A DNA stretch of 64,000 nucleotides from Ampullaceana balthica (Eukaryota > Mollusca > Gastropoda > Lymnaeidae). Both the position numbers and the translations under genes were made by a program. The stretch is from the NCBI GenBank assembly GCA_944989445.1, contig CALYLW010000315.1:549497-613496 (forward strand), in the 5' to 3' direction. This document shows, piece after piece, positions 44,836 to 60,000 of this stretch (positions are counted from its first letter, which is position 1; each line of letters begins with the position of its first letter). Under the pieces are notes generated by a model. It did not search any database. It worked only from the letters and a program-made list of their open reading frames with translations, and was not told where the DNA came from.

Positions 44836-45640
44836 TATACATTGAGATGTGCTGTGGGTGCCAATATACATACATGATTGATAGATGTGTCTTGATGGGT
44901 GGCCAATATACATATATGATTGATAGATGTGTCTTGATGGGTGGCCAATATACATACATGATTGATAGATGTGTCTTGATGGGTGGCCAATAACATACAT
45001 GATTGATAGATGTGTCTTGATGGGTGGCCAATATACATACATGGTTGATAGATGTGTCTTGATGGGTGGCCAATACACATACATGATTGTTAGATGTGTC
45101 TTGATGGGTGGCCAATATACATACATGATGATAGATGTGTCTTGATGGGTGGCCAATATACATACATGATTGATAGATGTGTCTTGATGGGTGGCCAATA
45201 TACATACATGATTGATAGATGTGTCTTGATGGGTGCCAATATACATACATGATTGATAGATGTGTCTTGATGGGTGGCCAATACACATACATGATTGATA
45301 GATGTGTCTTGATGGGTGGCCAATATACATACATGATTGATAGATGTGTCTTGATGGGTGGCCAATACACATACATGATTGATAGATGTGTCTTGATGGG
45401 TGGCCACATACATATACATTCATCATCATGATTGATAGATGTGTCTTGATGGGTGGCCAATACACATACATGATTGATAGATGTGTCTTGATGGGTGGCC
45501 AATATACATACATGATTGATAGATGTGTCTTGATGGGTGGCCAATACACATACATGATTGATAGATGTGTCTTGATGGGTGGCCAATACACATACATGAT
45601 TGATAGATGTGTCTTATGGTGCAAATCTACATGTTGATAG
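44836..45640. repeat. Irregular zone of the 42-bp satellite
   Basis: Six damaged units within 0.8 kb: GGCCATATACATTGAGATGT (44832 on), CAATAACATAC (44989), CATGATGATAG (45124), GGGTGCCAAT (45231), a GGCCACATACATATACATTC unit followed by ATCATCATG (45403 on) and CTTATGGTGCAAATCTACAT (45613 on). Elsewhere indels are single bases and far apart. Confidence 0.9.
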
Positions 45641-48600
45641 ATGTGTCTTGATGGGTGGCCAATATACATACATGATTGATAGATGTGTCTTGATGGGTGG
45701 CCAATATACATACATGATTGATAGATGTGTCTTGATGGATGGCCAATATACATACATGGTTGATAGATGTGTCTTGATGGGTGGCCAATACACATACATG
45801 ATTGATAGATGTGTCTTGATGGGTGGCCAATATACATACATGATTGATAGATGTGTCTTGATGGGTGGCCAATACACATACATGATTGATAGATGTGTCT
45901 TGATGGGTGGCCAATATACATACATGATTGATAGATGTGTCTTGATGGGTGGCCAATATACATACATGATTGATAGATGTGTCTTGATGGGTGGCCAATA
46001 TACATACATGATTGATAGATGTGTCTTGATGGGTGGCCAATATACATACATGATTGATAGATGTGTCTTGATGGGTGGCCAATATACATACATGATTGAT
46101 AGATGTGTCTTGATGGGTGGCCAATATACATACATGATTGATAGATGTGTCTTGATGGGTGGCCAATATACATACATGATTGATAGATGTGTCTTGATGG
46201 GTGGCCAATACACATACATGATTGATAGATGTGTCTTGATGGGTGGCCAATATACATACATGGTTGATAGATGTGTCTTGATGGGTGGCCAATATACATA
46301 CATGATTGATAGATGTGTCTTGATGGGTGGCCAATATACATACATGATTGATAGATGTGTCTTGATGGGTGGCCAATATACATACATGATTGATAGATGT
46401 GTCTTGATGGGTGGCCAATACACATACATGATTGATAGATGTGTCTTGATGGGTGGCCAATATACATACATGATTGATAGATGTGTCTTGATGGGTGGCC
46501 AATATACATACATGATTGATAGATGTGTCTTGATGGGTGGCCAATATACATATATGATTGATAGATGTGTCTTGATGGGTGGCCAATACACATACATGAT
46601 TGATAGATGTGTCTTGATGGGTGGCCAATATACATACATGATTGATAGATGTGTCTTGATGGGTGGCCAATACACATACATGATTGATAGATGTGTCTTG
46701 ATGGGTGGCCAATATACATACATGATTGATAGATGTGTCTTGATGGGTGGCCAATATACATACATGATTTATAGATGTGTCTTGATGGGTGGCCAATACA
46801 CATACATGATTGATAGATGTGTCTTGATGGGTGGCCAATATACATACATGATTGATAGATGTGTCTTGATGGGTGGCCAATACACATACATGATTGATAG
46901 ATGTGTCTTGATGGGTGGCCAATATACATACATGATTGATAGATGTGTCTTGATGGGTGGCCAATACACATACATGATTGATAGATGTGTCTTGATGGGT
47001 GGCCAATATACATACATGATTGATAGATGTGTCTTGATGGGTGGCCAATACACATACATGATTGATAGATGTGTCTTGATGGGTGGCCAATACACATACA
47101 TGATTGATAGATGTGTCTTGATGGGTGGCCAATATACATACATGGTTGATAGATGTGTCTTGATGGGTGGCCAATATACATACATGGTTGATAGATGTGT
47201 CTTGATGAGTGGCCAATATACATACATGGTTGATAGATGTGTCTTGATGGGTGGCCAATACACATACATGATTGATAGATGTGTCTTGATGGGTGGCCAA
47301 TACACATACATGATTGATAGATGTGTCTTGATGGGTGGCCAATACACATACATGATTGATAGATGTGTCTTGATGGGTGGCCAATATACATACATGGTTG
47401 ATAGATGTGTCTTGATGGGTGGCCAATATACATACATGATTGATAGATGTGTCTTGATGGGTGGCCAATATACATACATGATTGATAGATGTGTCTTGAT
47501 GGGTGGCCAATATACATATATGATTGATAGATGTGTCTTGATGGGTGGCCAATACACATACATGATTGATAGATGTGTCTTGATGGGTGGCCAATATACA
47601 TACATGATTGATAGATGTGTCTTGATGGGTGGCCAATACACATACATGATTGTTAGATGTGTCTTGATGGGTGGCCAATATACATACATGATTGATAGAT
47701 GTGTCTTGATGGGTGGCCAATATACATACATGATTGATAGATGTGTCTTGATGGGTGGCCAATACACATACATGATTGATAGATGTGTCTTGATGGGTGG
47801 CCAATATACATACATGATTGATAGATGTGTCTTGATGGGTGGCCAATACACATACATGATTGATAGATGTGTCTTGATGGGTGGCCAATATACATACATG
47901 ATTGATAGATGTGTCTTGATGGGTGGCCAATACACATACATGATTGATAGATGTGTCTTGATGGGTGGCCAATATACATACATGATTGATAGATGTGTCT
48001 TGATGGGTGGCCAATACACATACATGATTGATAGATGTGTCTTGATGGGTGGCCAATACACATACATGATTGATAGATGTGTCTTGATGGGTGGCCAATA
48101 TACATACATGGTTGATAGATGTGTCTTGATGGGTGGCCAATATACATACATGATTGATAGATGTGTCTTGATGGGATGGCCAATATACATACATGGTTGA
48201 TAGATGTGTCTTGATGGGTGGCCAATACACATACATGATTGATAGATGTGTCTTGATGGGTGGCCAATACACATACATGATTGATAGATGTGTCTTGATG
48301 GGTGGCCAATACACATACATGATTGATAGATGTGTCTTGATGGGTGGCCAATATACATACATGGTTGATAGATGTGTCTTGATGGGTGGCCAATATACAT
48401 ACATGATTGATAGATGTGTCTTGATGGGTGGCCAATATACATACATGATTGATAGATGTGTCTTGATGGGTTGGCCAATATACATACATGGTTGATAGAT
48501 GTGTCTTGATGGGTGGCCAATACACATACATGATTGTTAGATGTGTCTTGATGGGTGGCCAATATACATACATGATTGATAGATGTGTCTTGATGGGTGG

Positions 48601-51600
48601 CCAATATACATACATGATTGATAGATGTGTCTTGATGGGTGGCCAATATACATACATGATTGATAGATGTGTCTTGATGGGTGGCCAATACACATACATG
48701 ATTGATAGATGTGTCTTGATGGGTGGCCAATATACATACATGATTGATAGATGTGTCTTGATGGGTGGCCAATACACATACATGATTGTTAGATGTGTCT
48801 TGATGGGTGGCCAATATACATACATGATTGATAGATGTGTCTTGATGGGTGGCCAATATACATACATGATTGATAGATGTGTCTTGATGGGTGGCCAATA
48901 TACATACATGATTGATAGATGTGTCTTGATGGGTGGCCAATATACATACATGATTGATAGATGTGTCTTGATGGGTGGCCAATATACATACATGATTGAT
49001 AGATGTGTCTTGATGGGTGGCCAATATACATACATGATTGATAGATGTGTCTTGATGGGTGGCCAATATACATATATGATTGATAGATGTGTCTTGATGG
49101 GTGGCCAATATACATACATGATTGATAGATGTGTCTTGATGGGTGGCCAATATACATATATGATTGATAGATGTGTCTTGATGGGTGGCCAATATACATA
49201 CATGATTGATAGATGTGTCTTGATGGGTGGCCAATATACATATATGATTGATAGATGTGTCTTGATGGGTGGCCAATATACATACATGATTGATAGATGT
49301 GTCTTGATGGGTGGCCAATATACATACATGATTGATAGATGTGTCTTGATGGTGGCCAATATACATACATGATTGATAGATGTGTCTTGATGGGTGGCCA
49401 ATATACATACATGATTGATAGATGTGTCTTGATGGGTGGCCAATATACATACATGATTGATAGATGTGTCTTGATGGGTGGCCAATACACATACATGATT
49501 GATAGATGTGTCTTGATGGGTGGCCAATATACATACATGATTGATAGATGTGTCTTGATGGGTGGCCAATATACATACATGATTGATAGATGTGTCTTGA
49601 TGGGTGGCCAATATACATATATGATTGATAGATGTGTCTTGATGGGTGGCCAATATACATACATGATTGATAGATGTGTCTTGATGGGTGGCCAATACAC
49701 ATACATGATTGATAGATGTGTCTTGATGGGTGGCCAATATACATACATGATTGATAGATGTGTCTTGATGGGTGGCCAATATACATACATGATTGATAGA
49801 TGTGTCTTGATGGGTGGCCAATACACATACATGATTGATAGATGTGTCTTGATGGGTGGCCAATATACATACATGATTGATAGATGTGTCTTGATGGGTG
49901 GCCAATACACATACATGATTGATAGATGTGTCTTGATGGGTGGCCAATATACATACATGATTGATAGATGTGTCTTGATGGGTGGCCAATATACATACAT
50001 GATTGATAGATGTGTCTTGATGGGTGGCCAATATACATACATGATTGATAGATGTGTCTTGATGGGTGGCCAATATACATACATGATTGATAGATGTGTC
50101 TTGATGGGTGGCCAATATACATACATGATTGATAGATGTGTCTTGATGGGTGGCCAATATACATACATGATTGATAGATGTGTCTTGATGGGTGGCCAAT
50201 ATACATACATGATTGATAGATGTGTCTTGATGGGTGGCCAATATACATACATGATTGATAGATGTGTCTTGATGGGTGGCCAATATACATACATGATTGA
50301 TAGATGTGTCTTGATGGGTGGCCAATATACATACATGATTGATAGATGTGTCTTGATGGGTGGCCAATATACATATATGATTGATAGATGTGTCTTGATG
50401 GGTGGCCAATATACATACATGATTGATAGATGTGTCTTGATGGGTGGCCAATATACATATATGATTGATAGATGTGTCTTGATGGGTGGCCAATATACAT
50501 ATATGATTGATAGATGTGTCTTGATGGGTGGCCAATATACATATATGATTGATAGATGTGTCTTGATGGGTGGCCAATATACATACATGATTGATAGATG
50601 TGTCTTGATGGGTGGCCAATATACATATATGATTGATGGATGTGTCTTGATGGGTGGCCAATGTACATACATGATTGATAGATGTGTCTTGATGGGTGGC
50701 CAATATACATACATGATTGATAGATGTGTCTTGATGGGTGGCCAATATACATACATGATTGATAGATGTGTCTTGATGGGTGGCCAATATACATACATGA
50801 TTGATAGATGTGTCTTGATGGGTGGCCAATACACATACATGATTGATAGATGTGTCTTGATGGGTGGCCAATACACATACATGATTGATAGATGTGTCTT
50901 GATGGGTGGCCAATGTACATACATGATTGATAGATGTGTCTTGATGGGTGGCCAATATACATACATGATTGATAGATGTGTCTTGATGGGTGGCCAATAT
51001 ACATACATGATTGATAGATGTGTCTTGATGGGTGGCCAATATACATACATGATTGATAGATGTGTCTTGATGGGTGGCCAATACACATACATGATTGATA
51101 GATGTGTCTTGATGGGGTGGCCAATATACATACATGATTGATAGATGTGTCTTGATGGGTGGCCAATATACATACATGATTGATAGATGTGTCTTGATGG
51201 GTGGCCAATACACATACATGATTGATAGATGTGTCTTGATGGGTGGCCAATATACATACATGATTGATAGATGTGTCTTGATGGGTGGCCAATACACATA
51301 CATGATTGATAGATGTGTCTTGATGGGTGGCCAATATACATACATGATTGATAGATGTGTCTTGATGGGTGGCCAATATACATACATGATTGATAGATGT
51401 GTCTTGATGGGTGGCCAATATACATATATGATTGATAGATGTGTCTTGATGGGTGGCCAATACACATACATGATTGATAGATGTGTCTTGATGGGTGGCC
51501 AATATACATATATGATTGATAGATGTGTCTTGATGGGTGGCCAATATACATACATGATTGATAGATGTGTCTTGATGGGTGGCCAATATACATACATGAT

Positions 51601-53396
51601 TGATAGATGTGTCTTGATGGGTGGCCAATATACATACATGATTGATAGATGTGTCTTGATGGGTGGCCAATATACATACATGATTGATAGATGTGTCTTG
51701 ATGGGTGGCCAATACACATACATGATTGATAGATGTGTCTTGATGGGTGGCCAATACACATACATGATTGATAGATGTGTCTTGATGGGTGGCCAATATA
51801 CATACATGATTGATAGATGTGTCTTGATGGGTGGCCAATATACATACATGATTGATAGATGTGTCTTGATGGGTGGCCAATATACATATATGATTGATAG
51901 ATGTGTCTTGATGGGTGGCCAATATACATACATGATTGATAGATGTGTCTTGATGGGTGGCCAATACACATATATGATTGATAGATGTGTCTTGATGGGT
52001 GGCCAATATACATACATGATTGATAGATGTGTCTTGATGGGTGGCCAATATACATACATGATTGATAGATGTGTCTTGATGGGTGGCCAATATACATACA
52101 TGATTGATAGATGTGTCTTGATGGGTGGCCAATATACATACATGATTGATAGATGTGTCTTGATGGGTGGCCAATATACATATATGATTGATAGATGTGT
52201 CTTGATGGGTGGCCAATATACATACATGATTGATAGATGTGTCTTGATGGGTTGGCCAATATACATACATGATTGATAGATGTGTCTTGATGGGTGGCCA
52301 ATATACATACATGATTGATAGATGTGTCTTGATGGGTGGCCAATATACATACATGATTGATAGATGTGTCTTGATCGGGTGGCCAATATACATATATGAT
52401 TGATAGATGTGTCTTTATGGGTGGCCAATATACATACATGATTGATAGATGTGTCTTGATGGGTGGCCAATATACATACATGATTGATAGATGTGTCTTG
52501 ATGGGTGGCCAATATACATACATGATTGATAGATGTGTCTTGATGGGTGGCCAATATACATACATGATTGATAGATGTGTCTTGATGGGTGGCCAATATA
52601 CATACATGATTGATAGATGTGTCTTGATGGGTGGCCAATATACATACATGATTGATAGATGTGTCTTGATGGGTGGCCAATATACATATATGATTGATAG
52701 ATGTGTCTTGATGGGTGGCCAATATACATACATGATTGATAGATGTGTCTTGATGGGTGGCCAATATACATATATGATTGATAGATGTGTCTTGATGGGT
52801 GGCCAATATACATATATGATTGATAGATGTGTCTTGATGGGTGGCCAATATACATATATGATTGATAGATGTGTCTTGATGGGTGGCCAATATACATACA
52901 TGATTGATAGATGTGTCTTGATGGGTGGCCAATATACATATATGATTGATAGATGTGTCTTGATGGGTGGCCAATATACATACATGATTGATAGATGTGT
53001 CTTGATGGGCTGGCCAATATACATACATGATTGATAGATGTGTCTTGATGGGCTGGCCAATATACATACATGATTGATAGATGTGTCTTGATGGGTGGCC
53101 AATATACATACATGATTGATAGATGTGTCTTGATGGGTGGCCAATATACATACATGATTGATAGATGTGTCTTGATGGGTGGCCAATACACATACATGAT
53201 TGATAGATGTGTCTTGATGGGTGGCCAATATACATACATGATTGATAGATGTGTCTTGATGGGTGGCCAATATACATACATGATTGATAGATGTGTCTTG
53301 ATGGGTGGCCAATATACATATATGATTGATAGATGTGTCTTTGATGGGTGGCCAATATACATACATGATTGATAGATGTGTCTTGATGGGTGGCCA

Positions 53397-55345
53397 ATAC
53401 ACATATATGATTGATAGATGTGTCTTGATGGGTGGCCAATATACATACATGATTGATAGATGTGTCTTGATGGGTGGCCAATATACATACATGATTGATA
53501 GATGTGTGTTGATGGGTGGCCAATACACATACATGATTGATAGATGTGTCTTGATGGGTGGCCAATATACATACATGATTGATAGATGTGTCTTGATGGG
53601 TGGCCAATACACATATATGATTGATAGATGTGTCTTGATGGGTGGCCAATATACATACATGATTGATAGATGTGTCTTGATGGGTGGCCAATATACATAC
53701 ATGATTGATAGATGTGTCTTGATGGGTGGCCAATATACATACATGATTGATAGATGTGTCTTGATGGGTGGCCAATATACATATATGATTGATAGATGTG
53801 TCTTGATGGGTGGCCAATACACATACATGATTGATAGATGTGTCTTGATGTGTGGCCAATATACATACATGGTTGATAGATGTGTCTTGATGGGTGGCCA
53901 ATACACATACATGATTGTTAGATGTGTCTTGATGGGTGGCCAATATACATACATGATTGATAGATGTGTCTTGATGGGTGGCCAATATACATACATGATT
54001 GATAGATGTGTCTTGATGGGTGGCCAATATACATACATGATTGATAGATGTGTCTTGATGGGTGGCCAATATACATATATGATTGATAGATGTGTCTTGA
54101 TGGGTGGCCAATATACATACATGATTGATAGATGTGTCTTGATGGCTGGCCAATATACATACATGATTGATAGATGTGTCTTGATGGCTGGCCAATATAC
54201 ATACATGATTGATAGATGTGTCTTGATGGGTGGCCAATATACATACATGATTGATAGATGTGTCTTGATGGGTGGCCAATACACATACATGATTGATAGA
54301 TGTGTCTTGATGGGTGGCCAATACACATACATGATTGATAGATGTGTCTTGATGGGTGGCCAATGTACATACATGATTGATAGATGTGTCTTGATGGGTG
54401 GCCAATATACATACATGATTGATAGATGTGTCTTGATGGGTGGCCAATATACATATATGATTGATAGATGTGTCTTGATGGGTGGCCAATATACATACAT
54501 GATTGATAGATGTGTCTTGATGGGTGGCCAATACACATATATGATTGATAGATGTGTCTTGATGGGTGGCCAATATACATACATGATTGATAGATGTGTC
54601 TTGATGGGTGGCCAATATACATACATGATTGATAGATGTGTCTTGATGGGTGGCCAATACACATACATGATTGATAGATGTGTCTTGATGGGTGGCCAAT
54701 ATACATACATGATTGATAGATGTGTCTTGATGGGTGGCCAATACACATATATGATTGATAGATGTGTCTTGATGGGTGGCCAATATACATACATGATTGA
54801 TAGATGTGTCTTGATGGTTGGCCAATATACATACATGATTGATAGATGTGTCTTGATGGGTGGCCAATATACATACATGATTGATAGATGTGTCTTGATG
54901 GGTGGCCAATATACATACATGATTGATAGATGTGTCTTGATGGGTGGCCAATACACATATATGATTGATAGATGTGTCTTGATGGGTGGCCAATATACAT
55001 ACATGATTGATAGATGTGTCTTGATGGGTGGCCAATATACATATATGATTGATAGATGTGTCTTGATGGGTGGCCAATATACATATATGATTGATAGATG
55101 TGTCTTGATGGGTGGCCAATACACATATATGATTGATAGATGTGTCTTGATGGGTGGCCAATATACATACATGATTGATAGCTGTGTCTTGATGGGTGGC
55201 CAATATACATACATGATTGATAGATGTGTCTTGATGGGTGGCCAATACACATACATGATTGATAGATGTGTCTTGATGGGTGGCCAATATACATACATGA
55301 TTGATAGATGTGTCTTGATGGGTGGCCAATACACATATATGATTG
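53397..55345. repeat. 5-unit (210-bp) higher-order repeat in the satellite
   Basis: The double variant CAATACACATATATGATTG occurs near 53397, 53607, 54534, 54744, 54954, 55122 and 55332. Spacings are 210, 927, 210, 210, 168 and 210. The intervening units also follow the same order of variants, so a 5-unit block has been amplified. Confidence 0.8.
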
Positions 55346-55639
55346 ATAGATGTGTCTTGATGGGTGGCCAATATACATACATGATTGATAGATGTGTCTT
55401 GATGGGTGGCCAATATACATACATGATTGATAGATGTGTCTTGATGGGTGGCCAATATACATACATGATTGATAGATGTGTCTTGATGGGTGGCCAATAT
55501 ACATATATGATTGATAGATGTGTCTTGATGGGTGGCCAATACACATACATGATTGATAGATGTGTCTTGATGGGTGGCCAATATACATACATGGTTGATA
55601 GATGTGTCTTGATGGGTGGCCAATACACATACATGATTG

Positions 55640-56859
55640 TTAGATGTGTCTTGATGGGTGGCCAATACACATACATGATTGATAGATGTGTCTTGATGGG
55701 TGGCCAATATACATACATGGTTGATAGATGTGTCTTGATGGGTGGCCAATATACATACATGATTGATAGATGTGTCTTGATGGGTGTTTAATATACATAC
55801 ATGATTGATAGATGTGTCTTGATGGTTGGCCAATATACATACATGGTTGATAGATGTGTCTTGATGGGTGGCCAATACACATACATGATTGATAGATGTG
55901 TCTTGATGGGTGGCTAATATACATACATGATAGATAGATGTGTCTTGATGAGTGGCCAATAAACATACATGATTGATAGATGTGTCTTGATGGGTGGCCA
56001 ATATACATATATGATTGATAGATGTGTCTTGATTGATGGCCAATATACATACATGATTGATAAATGTGTCTTCATGGGTGGCCAATACACATACATGATT
56101 GATAGATGTGTCTTCATGGGTGGCCAATATACATACATGATTGATAAATGTGTGTTGATTGGTGGCCAATACACATACATGATTGATAGATGTGTCTTCA
56201 TGGGTAGCCTATATACATACATGATTGATAGATGTGTGTTGATGGGTGGCCAATATACATACATGATTGATAGATGTGTCTTGATGTGTGGTCAATATAC
56301 ATATATGATTGATAGATGTGTCTTAATTGATGGCCAATATACATATATGATTGATAGATGTGTCTTGATCGATGGCCAATATACATATATGATTGATAGA
56401 TGTGTCTTGATTGATGGCCAATATACATATATGATTGATAGATGTGTCTTGATTGATGGCCAATATACATATATGATTGATAGATGTGTCTTAATTGATG
56501 GCTAATATACATATATGATTGATAGATGTGTCTTGATTGATGGCCAATATACATATATGATTGATAGATGTGTCTTAATTGATGGCCAATATACATATAT
56601 GATTGATAGATGTGTCTTAATTGATGGCCAATATACATATATGATTGATAGATGTGTCTTGATTGATGGCCAATATACATATATGATTGATAGATGTGTC
56701 TTGATTGATGGCCAATATACATACATGATTGATAGATGTGTCTTGATGGGTGGCGAATATACATACATGATTGATAGATGTGTCTTGATGGGTGGCCAAT
56801 ATACATACATGATTGATAGATGTGTCTTGATGGGTGGCCAATATACATACATGATTGAT
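55640..56859. repeat. Variant-rich block, left copy of a 7141-bp-offset duplication
   Basis: Contains diagnostic units: GGGTGTTTAATATAC (55784), GATGGTTGGCC (55822), GGCTAATATAC with ATGATAGATAG (55912-55935), GATGAGTGGCCAATAAAC (55948), several CTTCATGGG units, and about ten TTGATTGATGGCCAATATAC units at 56320-56716. The same series recurs at 62781-64000. Confidence 0.92.
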
Positions 56860-57059
56860 AGATGTGTCTTGATGGGTGGCCAATATACATATATGATTGA
56901 TAGATGTGTCTTGATGGGTGGCCAATATACATACATGATTGATAGATGTGTCTTGATGGGTGGCCAATATACATACATGATTGATAGATGTGTCTTGATG
57001 GGCTGGCCAATATACATACATGATTGATAGATGTGTCTTGATGGGTGGCCAATACACAT

Positions 57060-60000
57060 ACATGATTGATAGATGTGTCTTGATGGGTGGCCAATATACA
57101 TACATGGTTGATAGATGTGTCTTGATGGGTGGCCAATATACATACATGATTGATAGATGTGTCTTGATGGGTGGCCAATATACATACATGATTGATAGAT
57201 GTGTCTTGATGGGTGGCCAATATACATACATGGTTGATAGATGTGTCTTGATGGGTGGCCAATACACATACATGATTGATAGATGTGTCTTGATGGGTGG
57301 CCAATATACATACATGATTGATAGATGTGTCTTGATGGGTGGCCAATATACATACATGATTGATAGATGTGTCTTGATGGGTGGCCAATATACATACATG
57401 ATTGATAGATGTGTCTTGATGGGTGGCCAATATACATACATGATTGATAGATGTGTCTTGATGGGTGGCCAATATACATACATGATTGATAGATGTGTCT
57501 TGATGGGTGGCCAATATACATACATGATTGATAGATGTGTCTTGATGGGTGGCCAATATACATACATGATTGATAGATGTGTCTTGATGGGTGGCCAATA
57601 TACATACATGATTGATAGATGTGTCTTGATGGGTGGCCAATATACATACATGATTGATAGATGTGTCTTGATGGGTGGCCAATATACATACATGATTGAT
57701 AGATGTGTCTTGATGGGTGGCCAATATACATACATGATTGATAGATGTGTCTTGATGGGTGGCCAATATACATACATGATTGATAGATGTGTCTTGATGG
57801 GTGGCCAATATACATACATGATTGATAGATGTGTCTTGATGGGTGGCCAATACACATACATGATTGATAGATGTGTCTTGATGGGTGGCCAATACACATA
57901 CATGATTGATAGATGTGTCTTGATGGGTGGCCAATATACATACATGATTGATAGATGTGTCTTGATGGGTGGCCAATATACATACATGATTGATAGATGT
58001 GTCTTGATGGGTGGCCAATATACATACATGATTGATAGATGTGTCTTGATGGGTGGCCAATATACATACATGATTGATAGATGTGTCTTGATGGGTGGCC
58101 AATACACATACATGATTGATAGATGTGTCTTGATGGGTGGCCAATATACATACATGATTGATAGATGTGTCTTGATGGGTGGCCAATATACATACATGAT
58201 TGATAGATGTGTCTTGATGGGTGGCCAATACACATACATGATTGATAGATGTGTCTTGATGGGTGGCCAATATACATACATGATTGATAGATGTGTCTTG
58301 ATGGGTGGCCAATACACATACATGATTGATAGATGTGTCTTGATGGGTGGCCAATATACATACATGATTGATAGATGTGTCTTGATGGGTGGCCAATATA
58401 CATACATGATTGATAGATGTGTCTTGATGGGTGGCCAATATACATACATGATTGATAGATGTGTCTTGATGGGTGGCCAATATACATACATGATTGATAG
58501 ATGTGTCTTGATGGGTGGCCAATATACATACATGATTGATAGATGTGTCTTGATGGGTGGCCAATATACATACATGATTGATAGATGTGTCTTGATGGGT
58601 GGCCAATATACATACATGATTGATAGATGTGTCTTGATGGGTGGCCAATATACATACATGATTGATAGATGTGTCTTGATGGGTGGCCAATATACATACA
58701 TGATTGATAGATGTGTCTTGATGGGTGGCCAATACACATACATGATTGATAGATGTGTCTTGATGGGTGGCCAATATACATACATGATTGATAGATGTGT
58801 CTTGATGGGTGGCCAATATACATACATGATTGATAGATGTGTCTTGATGGGTGGCCAATATACATACATGATTGATAGATGTGTCTTGATGGGTGGCCAA
58901 TATACATACATGATTGATAGATGTGTCTTGATGGGTGGCCAATATACATACATGATTGATAGATGTGTCTTGATGGGTGGCCAATATACATACATGATTG
59001 ATAGATGTGTCTTGATGGGTGGCCAATATACATACATGATTGATAGATGTGTCTTGATGGGTGGCCAATATACATACATGATTGATAGATGTGTCTTGAT
59101 GGGTGGCCAATACACATACATGATTGATAGATGTGTCTTGATGGGTGGCCAATATACATACATGATTGATAGATGTGTCTTGATGGGTGGCCAATACACA
59201 TACATGATTGATAGATGTGTCTTGATGGGTGGCCAATATACATACATGATTGATAGATGTGTCTTGATGGGTGGCCAATATACATACATGATTGATAGAT
59301 GTGTCTTGATGGGTGGCCAATATACATACATGATTGATAGATGTGTCTTGATGGGTGGCCAATATACATACATGATTGATAGATGTGTCTTGATGGGTGG
59401 CCAATATACATACATGATTGATAGATGTGTCTTGATGGGTGGCCAATATACATACATGATTGATAGATGTGTCTTGATGGGTGGCCAATACACATACATG
59501 ATTGATAGATGTGTCTTGATGGGTGGCCAATATACATACATGATTGATAGATGTGTCTTGATGGGTGGCCAATATACATACATGATTGATAGATGTGTCT
59601 TGATGGGTGGCCAATATACATACATGATTGATAGATGTGTCTTGATGGGTGGCCAATATACATACATGATTGATAGATGTGTCTTGATGGGTGGCCAATA
59701 TACATACATGATTGATAGATGTGTCTTGATGGGTGGCCAATATACATACATGATTGATAGATGTGTCTTGATGGGTGGCCAATATACATACATGATTGAT
59801 AGATGTGTCTTGATGGGTGGCCAATATACATACATGATTGATAGATGTGTCTTGATGGGTGGCCAATATACATACATGATTGATAGATGTGTCTTGATGG
59901 GTGGCCAATATACATACATGATTGATAGATGTGTCTTGATGGGTGGCCAATATACATACATGATTGATAGATGTGTCTTGATGGGTGGCCAATATACATA

